Shown here: positions 34,722 through 46,817 of the stretch, one piece after another
Numbering within the stretch: the stretch's first letter is position 1
Layout: each line of letters starts with the position of its first letter
NCBI RefSeq assembly: GCF_041956535.1
Contig: NW_027192210.1
Coordinates: 504,021 to 568,020 of the forward strand
Source: Calcarisporiella thermophila CBS 279.70
Taxonomy: Eukaryota > Calcarisporiellomycota
Direction of reading: 5' to 3'
DNA length: 64,000 bases
Program-made: the position numbers and the translations under genes
Notes under the pieces: generated by a model
Told to the model about the DNA's origin: nothing
Seen by the model: the letters and a program-made list of their open reading frames with translations, nothing else
The model's database searches: none

Positions 34722-35583
34722 TCAGGGGCTTGAGTGAGGCGGGGGAGGGTTACTTGCTATAGCCGCCCAAGAGTGGCCGGTGTGGTTGGCGGATATTCCA
34801 TCTCGGGGAAGTGGAGGTTGAGATGGAGGATGGAGGCTTTGGGAAGGTGGCCTCCACGGCATACTCGAGAAGTGCCTCTCTCTTCCGCCATAATATCCAC
34901 TTCTTCCACTTCTATCTTCATGGTGGCTTCTCCCACCATGATATCCTCTGTTGCCTCCATAGTGTCTTCTTCGACGAACCTCCTGGATAGGCATACGATC
35001 TAGTCTCTCTATTATCTCTCTAACCTCATCGGCTCCATATGTACTGGTTGGCCATGGCATTATTGTCATTACGCGATGAAAGCCTTCTTCAAGACGTGGT
35101 TCCCTAAGATCATCTACAAAGCGACGTAAGATTTCTATGCCACGCGGTCCCTCCACTCCAGTGGGATGATTTTGGCGACTAATAATTCTACGCTCACATT
35201 CCTTTGGTAAAATGAAGGGATTTTGATTAGTGATTGACGAAATGGAATGTCAAGAGATAAAGGTTTAATCCCACCTCATAGCTTGTTCCGAAAAATATGC
35301 ATTCCACGTTCACACCTGCATTCTGACCAATCCTAATCCATACCCCTCTCTGTCGATTATCGAAATTGCACCTATCTATCACGACATTATTCCTTGGCAA
35401 AGAGGCGCGTGCAAGCGATTCGCAAGCCTGGCGAGAGCCCAAATCATCCTGGTTGACGCGGACCCAATTAGGAAGGGCATTAACCAATGCGGAGGCAAAT
35501 GTGGACTTTCCACACCCAGGGGGTCCTACTAACACAAGAAGTCGAGTCGATGTTGCTGAGGGGAGATAGGGTGGCATATTCAT
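34722..35583 (-). CDS. P-loop polynucleotide-kinase-like protein with Arg/Gly-rich tail
   Basis: Two exons splice at TATGAG|GTGGGA and CCAAAG|GAATGT. The N-terminal part holds a Walker A motif (LVGPPGCGKSTFASALV), then VRVNQDDLGSRQACESLA, NNVVIDRCNFDNRQR and, after the splice, RIISRQNHPTGVEGP. This is the arrangement of the AAA_33/PNKP-type kinase family, which phosphorylates nucleic-acid 5' ends or small substrates. The C-terminal ~120 residues are unusual: rich in Arg, Gly, His and Tyr (RRRRHYGGNRGYHGGRSH), like an RNA-binding RGG region, followed by a Pro/Ser tail. The start is the first Met of MNMPPYLPS. It diverges from ALG11 with 167 bp between starts. Confidence 0.8.
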
Positions 35584-35750
35584 TCGGGATTCGAAGAGAG
35601 ACTCAGAGGAATTTATACTCGCTTCAGCAACCTACCATATTTGATGGAACAATTGAAATAGAGTAGGGTGTGACTGCCAACTCATACTTAAGGTCTTTTC
35701 CCCATCTCGATTCTCTAGAGTACCATTCATCCTTTAAGAGGTGGAAAACA

Positions 35751-37539
35751 ATGGCGGCGCCTTCATCCTTTGCCGCTTTCATATTTTACACGGGGCTTCT
35801 TCTTTCATTCTTTCTACTTCTTCTTGGCATTACCTTCACCTTCACTCTCCTCTTCGCACGCAGACATATAGCCCGAATTCGCTCTAAAACCCGATCCCGA
35901 CTCCTCGAGAGTGTTAAATTGGAGGGTGGTCAAGCAGGACAGCGAGAGCCGGTTGTATTAGGGTTATTTCATCCGTACTGGTGCGTATATGGAGTAGATT
36001 TCTAAGTCATGTTGAACGTCAAATGCTGACATGAATGAAAATATATACATATAGTAATGCAGGTGGAGGAGGAGAGCGCGTTCTCTGGTGCTGTGTTCGC
36101 GATGTGCTCGCAGCCTACCCTTATGTAGTTTGCGCGATCTATACAGGCGATACGGATGCGACTAAAGATCAAATTATTTCCCGTGCCAAAGTAGGCTTAT
36201 CCGCTCTATGAATCCCATTGGGATTTCAACATGTCTATAGTTTGCCTTTTTTAGGAACGATTCAATATCGAACTAGATACGGATCGAATAGTATTTGTGT
36301 TTCTTCAAGGAAGAAAATGGGTGGAGGATAAAAGGTACCCGCGCTTCACTTTGTTGGGTCAAGCGCTCGGGTCTATGGTTCTTGGGTGGGAGGCCCTCAA
36401 TTTATTAGTACCTGACATTTATTTTGGTAAAAAGCCTTAATCCATCACCACCCCCATTTTGAACTGCTCCGGCTAAATCATATCAATGTAGACACGATGG
36501 GCTATTCTTTCACGTATCCTCTTGTCAAACTTCTCTGCGGGTGCCCTGTAGCTTCATATGTGCACTATCCTACTATCAGGTTGATTTACTGGCACGCCAG
36601 CCTAATCCTGTTCCATTTTGATTCACATGCTAACGCAATTTTGCTTCTCCTTATTTTAACTTCTTCTATAGTTCGGATATGCTACGACGTATTAGTGGCC
36701 GTGTCTCCGCTCATAACAACCAATCCCATATTTCCAGGAATCCTGTTCTTTCCAGGGCTAAGCTAATTTACTACCACGCGTTCGCAGCACTCTACACTTT
36801 CTTCGGCTCTCACTCCGATGCCGTCATGGTTAATTCGAGCTGGACAAAATCACATATCGACTCCCTGTGGCATACAAACGCGCAAATTGTGTATCCACCC
36901 TGCGATACAGAACGACTTAGGAGAATAAAACTGGAGGGCGAGGAGCGGGAGGAAGGGATAATCGTGAGCGTTGCACAGTTCCGACCCGAGAAAGATCACC
37001 CGCTTCAGCTACGGGCGATCAGCGAGCTCGTGAAGCGATATCCCGCCTATAGAGAGAAAGGATTGAAATTAGTGCTTGTGGGAAGCGCGCGCAATGCGGG
37101 CGACGAAGAGCGCATCGAGGCTCTTAAAGCCCTAGCCACAGAGCTCAATATTATCGATCTTGTGCATTTTGAGGTGAACGCCCCGTACGAGAAGTTACTG
37201 CATTGGCTAGCACGGGGGCAAATAGGGATTCACACGATGTGGAACGAGCACTTTGGCATCGGGGTGGTGGAGTATATGGCGGCAGGATTAATTCCAGTGG
37301 TCCACAATAGTGGGGGGCCTAAACTCGACATCGTAGTTGAGTGGAAGGGAGAGCGGACGGGATATCTTGCTGAGACTGCCGAAGAATTCGCAATGGCATT
37401 GCACACGGTGCTCTCTATGCCAGAGCAAGAGAGGTGGCGGATGCGAGAAAGAGGAAGAGAGAGTGTGGTGAAGAAGTTCTCAGAAGAGCAGTTTGTAGAC
37501 GGGATACTGGAATCACTGGATGCTTTTTTGACGAGATAG
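35751..37539 (+). CDS. ALG11: ALG11 alpha-1,2-mannosyltransferase (N-glycan assembly)
   Basis: Alg11 adds the fourth and fifth mannoses to the dolichol-linked N-glycan precursor on the cytosolic face of the ER. The first exon has an N-terminal membrane anchor ([18 protein letters not shown]) and ends with LGLFHPY. Later exons encode [27 protein letters not shown], the [10 protein letters not shown] motif, [22 protein letters not shown] and the C-terminal GT4 domain: [30 protein letters not shown], then [19 protein letters not shown] with the conserved E-x7-E. Length is about 500 residues. About five exons are visible. The final exon is long (from 36679) and complete. Confidence 0.94.
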
Positions 37540-37804
37540 CTCTAGACAATAACAAAAATATTAATCAAAGCGGCGGGGCCAGCAGTATTTTGTTGCTTTT
37601 ATCAATATTTCCCTTTAATAAACATAAATGACGAACTTTTATTCCTAAGAGTTGAAGAATCACCCCAGAAAAGATGAAATAAAATGCAAGCTTCCATTCA
37701 TAACATTAAGATTAAGCTGCCGCCCAGCACCAAAAAAGAGCAGGGTTTGACAGCACGCTGGACGAGGAGAACCAGCCTAGAGATAATTTAGTTTTGAGCA
37801 TTCT

Positions 37805-40800
37805 CTAGAAGGGGGCAGCACACACCGGCCACAACTTCAATTCCCATCCGGCCAGGTATTTTTCCCATGGCTTCCAACCCAATTCGCTCACCAGCTCACG
37901 CTTCATCTTCCAAGCTTTCTTCGCATCTGCCAGCGCCGAACCACTCACCTCCACGTCTGCCAAGAACTTGTTCAGCGCCTTTAGGACATTTCCGTAGCGG
38001 AGTGCACGTCGTTCGCGCTCAAGATAGGGTAGGAGGGCCTGCCAATCTGCAGAGGAAGGAGGTAGATCGGTCCACTGGCAGAGGAGACGGTATGTTGCCT
38101 CGAGTTCTTCGGCCTCTTTCCTCTCACCCTCTTGCTGATCGGTGCCTTTCTGGCAGAGATAGGAGAGAGCACGATGACGACCCCGCAGTCCCGCAATAAT
38201 CGCGTCTCGTCGTTTCTCCATCTCTTTCCTCTTGTTCTTCACCTCTTTACTCTCCTCCGCCCCAGAAGATTTGATCCCAAGGAACGCGGCAACTTCGTCG
38301 GGTGGACCAGCTTTTTCCACCACCATAGAGGCCGCCTTCTCTGCTCTCCTCGCGGTTTCCTCGGAGGGTGAGGCCTCGAACACTTCGAGGGCGACGTCAA
38401 GGTTGGTCATCAGTAGTGGGAGGTGGGTTGGATCGGAGTTGAGCAGGTCGGTGAGTAAAGCTTGTTGAGCCTCTCGATCGGAGGACAACTTCTTTGCATG
38501 GGCGATCTTCGCGTCCCTCACGGCATCGTTCAAGGCCTTTGCAGGGTCCTCCTTCTCCTTCTCGCCGCCCCGTCCTCCCTCGTCTGAGGGCTCTTTTGCC
38601 TTGATCGGCTCGGGTGGTACAACCCATCCGACCCGATATTCTCCACCTTCAATTTTACCTCCGCTACTACCCACTAATTCCATCCGTCCACACAACATAT
38701 CTCCCAGTTTGGCGTCCTTAGGCAGAGACGACCAGTCATTCGGCGCAGCAAAATAAACGGGCACACGAGAGCCCCTATCAAGTGCGCGTTTACCGAAGGT
38801 GCCGCTTGAAGCGGTAAATGCCCCTTGGACGTAGGAGTGGGCATCTAGAGACAACGAGCGAGGTAGATTAGAGTCCAGCAGGCACACCAACGACTTCAGC
38901 TTCTCTAACATATCCTCGACCTCTGAGGTCAACTGCATCCTCAGTGTGTATTCTCCTTTCTTTGGTAGCTTGATATTACGAGGATAAATATCCAGATAAC
39001 CCATCACTTGCCCACCCGCGTCAGTCAGGATACCAAACACGCCGCGCAAGAAGTGATCATACATGCGATCTTGGATGGCTGGGAATCGTGCGGTTACTTG
39101 AGTATTGGGCTCACTAGTCCTGAAGGTATAAGTCAGGACAAGGCCATATGCTTGTCGCGTAGTGGGTAGGACGTCACGCTCCTTGCTGAGTGGGCGAATG
39201 CTGGCGTCACTCGGCCGAATGGCACGCCGCAACACATCCAGCGTTATGCTAGGGTTGACATTTTCTTCAAAGCGCACTCTCGGTTCAACGTCGATGCGCG
39301 TGACCCCATCCCCGCCATTCAGTAAGATCCGGCCCTCTCCCCCTGCCGCACCGCCTGCCTGAGCCGCGATGACTTGCACCCCTCCGAAGGACAAGTCAAC
39401 ATCCAGTGTGTGCTCTCCAGGAGAAGACCAAAACTGGGCCAGGCAAATTTCTACCACAGTGTTGGATTGGAGTGCGAAGCGTTTCTTGTGCATATACATA
39501 GGAGAGGAAGGAGAGGCATAGGAGCCTTTTGCAAGAGTGAGCTCATAGGAAGTCTCGGTGTGAGTGAATCTATACACCACGTTAATAAAAGAATAATAGA
39601 TGAGTCAGCCAATTGGACCACGATGCTATTCTCGAGTCAAATATTCACCGTGTATGGGGAACCAACTGCATTACCCGCACCCAGAGTCTGGCGGTTTCTT
39701 CCGCCTTGTCTTGCCCTTTGTGCCTCCTTCCATCATTTCTGTTCTTCACCACTAGCTCACCAAACGTCGCTCCAGCAGGCACATTCACAAACTTGCGGAT
39801 AATTTCTCCTGGGCCGAGTTTGACACCCTCCCATTCTACTCTGCCATCCTCTGTTTGAATGCTTTTGAGGACGGTTACCGGGAGAGTGAAAACAGGGCCA
39901 CGCTCAGGGCATTTTGTGTCAAATGCCTGCACCTCTGCATAGTGCACTCCCCCGTCCGTGGGGAGGCACGTCGGGTCGACTTTTACAGGGAAATCGCGAC
40001 CTGAGCTTCCCATTGCCAAGAAGTCCGGGCAGCGAACCCAACTGGCCGTTGCGGTAAGAGCAAGTCGCATGTCCAGATCAAACTTAGTCCGGTTTGAGGT
40101 ATCTGAGGCCGGGATGGCAGAATCATTGGGAGAGAGTGGGTCGAGCATGAATACGGGTTTAGCAGAGCAGGTGAGGGTCTGTATACGCGCAGCGGCATCA
40201 TGTTCTCTCAGATAGATTCCTCGGTCGGATCTGGAAGGTAAACCCTAGCAATAACCATCGGATAATATTGTCAGTCTTTAATGCTAAACTTTTGAGTGTG
40301 TTATTTTGGGTGTTGGTGCTTACCGGGCCCATGCACGTTACGTCGAACATCATATCCAGTTCTTTATACTCCCGGAACTTCTCCAGGTACGCCCACGCCT
40401 TTTCGACTTGGATCAGACCAACCCCCATTGGGTCTCCGATATCTTTAGTCGTCTGCACCAACGCTGCCCTGACTCGGTAGGGCGTCCAATCCATACCCTC
40501 TGCTTTCAGGGCTGAAACAAGGAGGGCGACACAGCCGGCGCAATTTGGGCTTGACATGGAAGTTCCGTTCGCAAGCTGCGACTTTTGTAGTCCATACACC
40601 GGCAAGCTCGCAATAGCACTTCCAGGAGCATACACGTCCACACCTTTGTACCCATCCACCGTTGGACCACGTGAACTCCATGTATAAGCCTGCTCAGGAA
40701 CATAGTCCAGCAGTGCATATTCAGCCTGCTGTTGGGAATAGCTGACGTGAGCCCCCACGGAGATCATTCCGGCCCACATTCCTGCAGGTGCTCCGATAGT

Positions 40801-42415
40801 ACTGACACACGGTCCCTCATTGCCAGCGGAGCAGACAAAGATGCAACCAGGCAACCGCCCGATCACTTGTGTCCGTAAAAGCTTTGCAAAATAGCCAAAG
40901 GTAGGCAGCGAGGCAGCCTCACCATAGGACATATTTGCAACATCACACTTGTGAGTGATGAGAGCTTCAGCGGCACGAGCGAAGCCAGTACCGGTCTCCA
41001 GTGAGCCGAGTCGCGTGTCACCAATCTTAAGGGAGACGATCTAATTCAAAATAAGCGTTTTTAGAAATATAGATTGCGCAAAAATTCAATCTCGAGGATT
41101 CACCTGAGCGCCTGGAGCCATCTAAGAGAAGCAAGATCAAGCAAACAAATAAAAAATTAATATCCAAGGCAAAATAGGAAAAGCAGATAGTTTGAATATA
41201 TGTACTCCGTTTAATGCAGGCTCCTCGGGATGGCATGCAGCAACAATACTGGCAACGTGGGTTCCATGGGACCCCGCCATTGTAACAATACTTTGGAAAT
41301 TAGACACAAATTAGAGCTGCTACAAGTACACGATATAAACTTTAAATCACCTGACTAAATCACCATTATCATAAATATTCACGGAGAAGCTTAGTAAATC
41401 CTGGTTTGTAAACCGACTAAACTCTCTTTCCTTTCTGAAGTCTGTCAAGGGCTTTTGTGTCCTTAGATCTCCGTTTTCCATGGTATCGACCACAACCCGC
41501 CATGTCTCGCCATCATGGAATACAACAACATCGAATACAGGCCCTGCATCATCGTAGGATTTGAGGAATTCTTTCAAAACCTCGATGCGTGCCTCAAGAT
41601 CAGCCTTCTTGGTAGCGAGGGGTGAATCCGAGGGAACAGAGGGATTTGATTGCTCGAATGTGGCGAGTTCACTCCGGGCTTCAGCGAGTAGTCTATGATG
41701 CTCTATCTCGAATTTCTCACGGCGTTCCTAAAGATACAAGGTAGTAGTATTAGTGAAAACACACTAAGAGTAGTTCTCGAAAATTCTTTAATATTCACCT
41801 GAGTTAATCTCTTCACTAATGAAGAAGGGAAAAGTTCCCACGCTCTCTTGATGCCCAGTCGATATTCGCCCGTTGGATTCTTCCACTCTGGATTAAGTGT
41901 AAGTGTGCGCCCTGACAGGCCGCTGAGTATCGGGCACGACTTGCCATCTACCTCGGCCAAAGTCGGTTTGACAATAGTGGTAGTGGTAACATCACCTTAG
42001 AAATATTAGGTGTTAAAAAGGGTCGATTGGTAAAAAAAAAAGGGAACACTTGTATTACCAGAGCCAGTACAATCAATAATGTCCAATACCTTAGGCTTTC
42101 CCTCCGTCGTCACCTGCATGCCGGCAGCAGCAGGGTCAAGTCCTAATGATATCCGAAAATGGAACACTCAATTTTCTTCGATTATCTCACTTGTAAGCTA
42201 ATTGTCTTACCGGTGTCAAGAATCGCGACAACTATGCCGCGACCATCGAAGTTAGGATGCTTTTTAATGAATGAGGACGCTTCAGTGTCCTAATATAGAG
42301 ATCATTATTAATTTTGAATTTGCACTTTCCAATTGCATGCTATTCTCACCTCCTTTGGCATTAGCCCATGCACCGGGAACTCGGGAATGGGTCCAATGCT
42401 TGTAGATTTCGTCAT
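37805..42415 (-). CDS. TPP2: tripeptidyl peptidase II (subtilisin family)
   Basis: TPP2 is a giant cytosolic exopeptidase that trims peptides downstream of the proteasome. About nine exons encode over 1,200 residues. The first (ATG at 42415) starts [20 protein letters not shown]. The subtilase triad is present: Asp in VVAILDTG, His in [11 protein letters not shown] and Ser in [14 protein letters not shown]. The family insert between Asp and His is there ([33 protein letters not shown]). The oxyanion region reads [10 protein letters not shown]. The long C-terminal part ([33 protein letters not shown]) is typical of TPP2. All catalytic residues are intact. It is the largest gene in this half of the window. 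Confidence 0.93.
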
Positions 42416-42755
42416 TGCAAGGCAGAAATAGTGATGGGTTTCAGGTTAAAATTCCGTGCTATTTACAAAAGAAAAAACTTTCAGCGTTTAAATACTTTAT
42501 TTAAGCTGTAAGAGAGAGAAAAAAAAAAAAAGATTACGCGTATAATTGTCAATTCTTGCTCTTAGCTGAACCTCAGCCGAAGTGAAATTGAAAATTGTTC
42601 GCAGTACAAACTAAGAAAAAAAATTAATTAAATAGATAAGCAAAAATATTTCGATATGATAGATAGTATATAAAAGCAATAAAAAAAAGCAGCGTTGAAG
42701 GGAAATTAAAAGAAGAAAAAGTGGTGGATATCGCATGAATAAAGACTATTTAACA

Positions 42756-43675
42756 TCATCGCTTAATCGATGCCGGCGATGTTATCGGTGAATCCTCTGA
42801 GGTTAGAGGCGATTGATGCTTCTTTCCTGCATTCCCTTTTTCTTCTCTCCCCTCTTTCATGTTCATAAGCACTTTGCTCCGTACCGCCTCTAATACCTCC
42901 TCGTGGGACATGCCTTTCACGCCTCTCCCGCTTGAGCTTGAAGAGTTTGCGGCGGTGGGTGATATTTTGCGCTTGCGCGGTGACTGCTGTTGTTCACTGT
43001 TGTTTGGCGAGGGCAATTGTGTTGTTGGACCAGCAAGGACTGTTGGAGAAGTGATGACGGAGAGGCGAGGTAATCTGGGACGGCTAAAGTGTCGCTGATG
43101 AAGACGAGGAGAGGAGCTACTGGAATTGGAGGCTTGGTTTGGGAGTGGAAGCTCAAACGGAGTGAAGACGGAGGAGGGAGATGTAGAGTAGGTTGACACA
43201 GATGGTTCAAGAGGCGTGCTAGGTTAGATAAGATGAGTTTGATTAGAAAAATGGAGTTTTTAGAATAGGCCCAGGATAACTACTTTGGCACACTGTGTGG
43301 ACATAGAGTACATGGCTTTCGTTGCTCTAGGAGAATGTCGAGTTCGACTTTCCGACCTTGTAGTCTCAACTGCTCGAGCCTCACCCGCTCCTCTTCTTGC
43401 CGCCTCTATATCCAATAAAAAGGCATTTAAACCATGAATCCAATAGATCAAAGTAGCCTAGGGGCGAAAAAACCTACGCGGTCCTCCTCAGCCTTTGCTA
43501 CCAAAATAACCTTGAGCAGCTCAGGATCATCAATGTCACGATACTTGTCGAGAAGCTCGGTGACGGTTAGATCTGCACTGACTGAAGTTGATGCCGGGGA
43601 GGAAAGAGAAACAGAGGGGGGTTTAGGCGAGTTAAAATGGTCGGAGTTCTGCGTTATCGGGGGCGGATTCTGCAT
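42756..43675 (-). CDS. uncharacterised Ser/Pro-rich protein with short coiled coil
   Basis: Three exons splice in frame: one starting MQNPPPITQNSDHF and ending at LLKVILVAKAEEDR, a second with RRQEERVRLEQLRLQGRKVE, and a third from 43221 beginning TPLEPSVSTYSTSPSS. The middle segment is a charged helix likely to form a coiled coil (DPELLKVILVAKAEED into LDILLEQR), followed by a cysteine pair (CTLCPH). The rest is disordered and rich in Ser, Pro and basic residues, with SPRKRKISP resembling a nuclear localisation and phosphorylation site. I do not recognise a named family. The upstream ATG at 43675 gives the longest consistent model. It diverges from the CCDC6-like gene with about 210 bp between starts. 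Confidence 0.7.
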
Positions 43676-43884
43676 TGTGTCTGTCTGGCTATGAAAGTAA
43701 ATGAAGAACGTATAAAAAAAAAGCGAGATGGCTGTCTGACCCCTTTTGGGTGTCTTTAAGTGCGTTGTAAATTTCAAATATAAAAAATGGAGTCTTAAGC
43801 CACGGATGTGACTATCTCTTTCAGTGTTCCCATAAAAGCATTTGGCCACCTTAAAGTCTATCGTGAAGCAACTGGCCGATCACC

Positions 43885-45736
43885 ATGGCGGAAACCAAAC
43901 AGGTTGATATTGCCAATACACATCCTAAAGATGCAACTTCGGTAAATATGTTGACTCTCTTTATGCTGAGTAAACGAAGAAGATTTGGTTTCTCTTCTTC
44001 GTGATGTCGAGAGATTCCGAGTCCTCTTTTCATTTGGTTGACGCTGAAACAAATGTTGCCCACCATATGTTGAAAACTACTGCGCTGTGTGTTGGAAATG
44101 CATTTGGCTGACCTTTCCTATTATTTATATTTTTTTTCAAACCTGCATGAATAGGCCCAGCCAGAGCAAACGATCCGTTCCCAATTCATCTCTGCAGGCA
44201 CTAGGTAATGACAGAGATTAATATATCTGTGTTTCAGTTTAGTAATGTTTCAAAACTGTTCTTGCTTCCTCTCTCCTGCACCTCCTATATCATTTTGAAT
44301 TAGCTCTAAAATGAATGCCGTGGACCCTCAGATCCTTCACTCCGACGATCCGCTCGTGCTCGCGGCTGAACTCGAGCGAGTACAAGATCTTATACGTGAG
44401 CAGGAACTTTCTATACAAAAGCTGAAACTTGAGCTAGAAATTGAGAATGGGCATACCAATGCGTTGCGACACGATAACCAGATGCTACGACAAATAACAG
44501 TTGACATGGCAAGTGTTCTTCTACTAGTTTCTTCTTGCTAAATTTCTTTTAATCAAACCTGTTTATTAATAGCATGCCCACGCGGAACAAGAGGAAGAGT
44601 ACATCTGCAATCGTTTGCTGAGGCGCATTGCAGGATTAAAGCGCGAAAAAAGTGAACTGCTAGTGCAAGTGGAGCGCGAGGAAGAATATATGACCAATAT
44701 GCTCCAAAAGAAACTCTACCAGGTATATTTTACTGATCATGTGAATAACTAATTTGAACTTGTGGATTAACATTATATCTCCCCCTTCCCCTGTGGCAAT
44801 TAAGTTGCAAAAAGAAAAAGTGGATATGGAGAACCAACTTGAGCAGGAGCAGGAGTATATTGTAAATCGGTTACAGAAGCAACTGGATGCTCTTCAGATG
44901 CAATCGCCCGTCTCTCCGACCTCCATGTAATTAAACTTTCTCTTATTGGACTCTATTTCGATCCAGGTTAACACGTTGTTTTTATGATACAACGCTAGGA
45001 ACAATAAAAATCACAAATGGCCATTGTCGCACTCTCCAACCTCGTCCTCCTCAGAATTTGGAGGTGCGCCCTCGCAGGGCGTTGTAGAGATGCTGAAGAG
45101 TGAGGTAAACTCATTGCGACAGAAGGCTGATATGATAGAGAAGGAATGTAAGTTTTTTTTTCCTCTCATTCCAGTTAGGCTAATCCTTTCTGACTTGCTC
45201 TAACACATTAACTTAGATGTAAATAAACTCAATCAAATAAAAGGGCTGAAGACCGAACTTATCGATCTTCGTCGCAAAGACAATCTCCCAGTGGACGACC
45301 TCCTTACCGAAGAAACCGTCCCTTCATGCATGACCTTGAAGAGTCCTTCACCTCGATACGGTCATATTCCACAAGGGCCGCCGGCTGGGACTAGTCGTTC
45401 TCGTTCAACCTCAAAGTCTAGCTCTCGCTCCTCTCTGGATGGCGCCCGGCCTACAGGTATAATAGGGACAGGGACAGGGACGGTGCCGATGAGTATACCT
45501 TTTGGAGAGTCTCCTCGGACGCGTTCTGGTATGACATTTATTGGGCGGTTAACCTTGGAAGTTTTATATTTTTCTCACCCATTATATACGACTGTATAGT
45601 ATCGTGCGAAAGAGGGCTTTCACCTAATGCTGCAACATCTTCCCCACCATCTCGTCGCTTTTCGGGTGGCTTATATTACGACCAGCCCAGGGGAGGTGTC
45701 TTAGGAATGGGCTCCCCATCAAGGACTTCCAAATAA
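43885..45736 (+). CDS. CCDC6-like coiled-coil protein
   Basis: Seven or so exons encode a protein of about 390 residues. After a short disordered head (MAETKQVDIANTHPKDATS) the core is a long coiled coil with the CCDC6 (DUF2046) pattern: EEEYICNRLLRRIAGLKREK, EREEEYMTNMLQKKLYQLQK and EQEQEYIVNRLQKQLDALQ, that is, three repeats of 'E-[EQ]-E-[EC]-x-[ITV]-N-x-L'. A Ser/Pro/Arg-rich C-terminus (SPSPRYGHIPQGP, GTSRSRSTSKSSSRSS) carries candidate phosphorylation sites. Human CCDC6 is a pro-apoptotic 14-3-3 and PP4 partner; the fungal role is not established. An alternative start lies at the Met of MNAVDPQILHSDD (44311). Confidence in the family is good, in the first exon moderate. Confidence 0.85.
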
Positions 45737-46817
45737 CTTTTTCTCGAATTGCTCGAACTTATATGGCTGACGACTGTTAGCAGCCAAAACACTGGATCCT
45801 TCCACTCCTTTGCATATTATGAATTCTATAGTGAACATGGGTGTTTGTTTTGATTTTTCATTTTAAGACGTAAACAGTAAAGATATTTGAACAATTGATA
45901 ATGGTTGATTTATTAAACTATCAATTCTTTTATTTTTATAAAAATGCCGAATCCTCTCGTTAGAATAGAACCTATCCATAAAAGAGTTGGTATTAGTTCT
46001 GGTCAACTCTAATATTATTTAGAAATGGACAAAGAATAAGGAATCAGAGGCCTAAATCTCCACAAGGAAGCAAGTGGTAAAGCGATTCTTGCTTCGGTTT
46101 GAAACAACCTATTTTAACTCTCATCACATAGAACAAACAAAACATCCTCCAACATCTTCTGGAACTTACATTCGGCAAATCAAAAGTTAGGCGTGCATAC
46201 TAGATAATGAAAAAAAATAAAATAAAAACAAGAAAAGGAAGCGTAAAGAGAGGTAAGAGGTGATAGAATTTGTCTTTAAATAAATAGCAAGACTGCGCCT
46301 TTTTAGACGCAGCAAAATCGGAGCAAGAAAAAATATAGTAACCAGAATTCTTGCAGATTGCTGCAGAGAAATAATTTCGCCGGGTACATACTTCAGAGTG
46401 GGTGGATAAGGCTTGGGCTGTTCCTCTCGTTCCGCCTTTCCTCTACAAAAGACGATATTCAAGATATCTATCTTTTTTCAGACACAAGGATGATACTCTT
46501 TATATTTGTGAATAAGAAATGAGTTGTTTAAATGAATTGCCAAATTGTGAGAATTTCACATCTTTTCACACATCTGGTAGTCAGAAAGGGAAGAATGAAT
46601 TTTTCTCATAGTTGAGAGGATGATTGCTTTGGCTCTCTTGGATTAAAAATAATAGATCTTTATAGGCGAATTAGGACTCAACACAAAAAAGTGTGTTGCG
46701 AAGAGGTACAACATTAAATACGGTATAAGAAACTGTAAATTAGAAACTGTTTTGTGCGATAAATTATTTGAATCAGCTAAATAAAATAAGTAAAGTAAAA
46801 TATCTAAATATGAATTA
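45737..46817. other. AT-rich intergenic between CCDC6-like gene and repeat gene B
   Basis: It holds the 3' regions of two convergent genes. A minus-strand open frame at 46462-46187 contains a short protein-like run (EQPKPYPPTLKYVPGEI) next to a good GTATGT donor, so a small split gene is conceivable, but I could not build one. Otherwise nothing is seen. Confidence 0.3.

Noticed and set aside
46187-46462. 91-codon minus-strand frame with a GTATGT donor inside
   Set aside because: I could not find consistent flanking exons, and most of the frame is hydrophobic T-rich translation.
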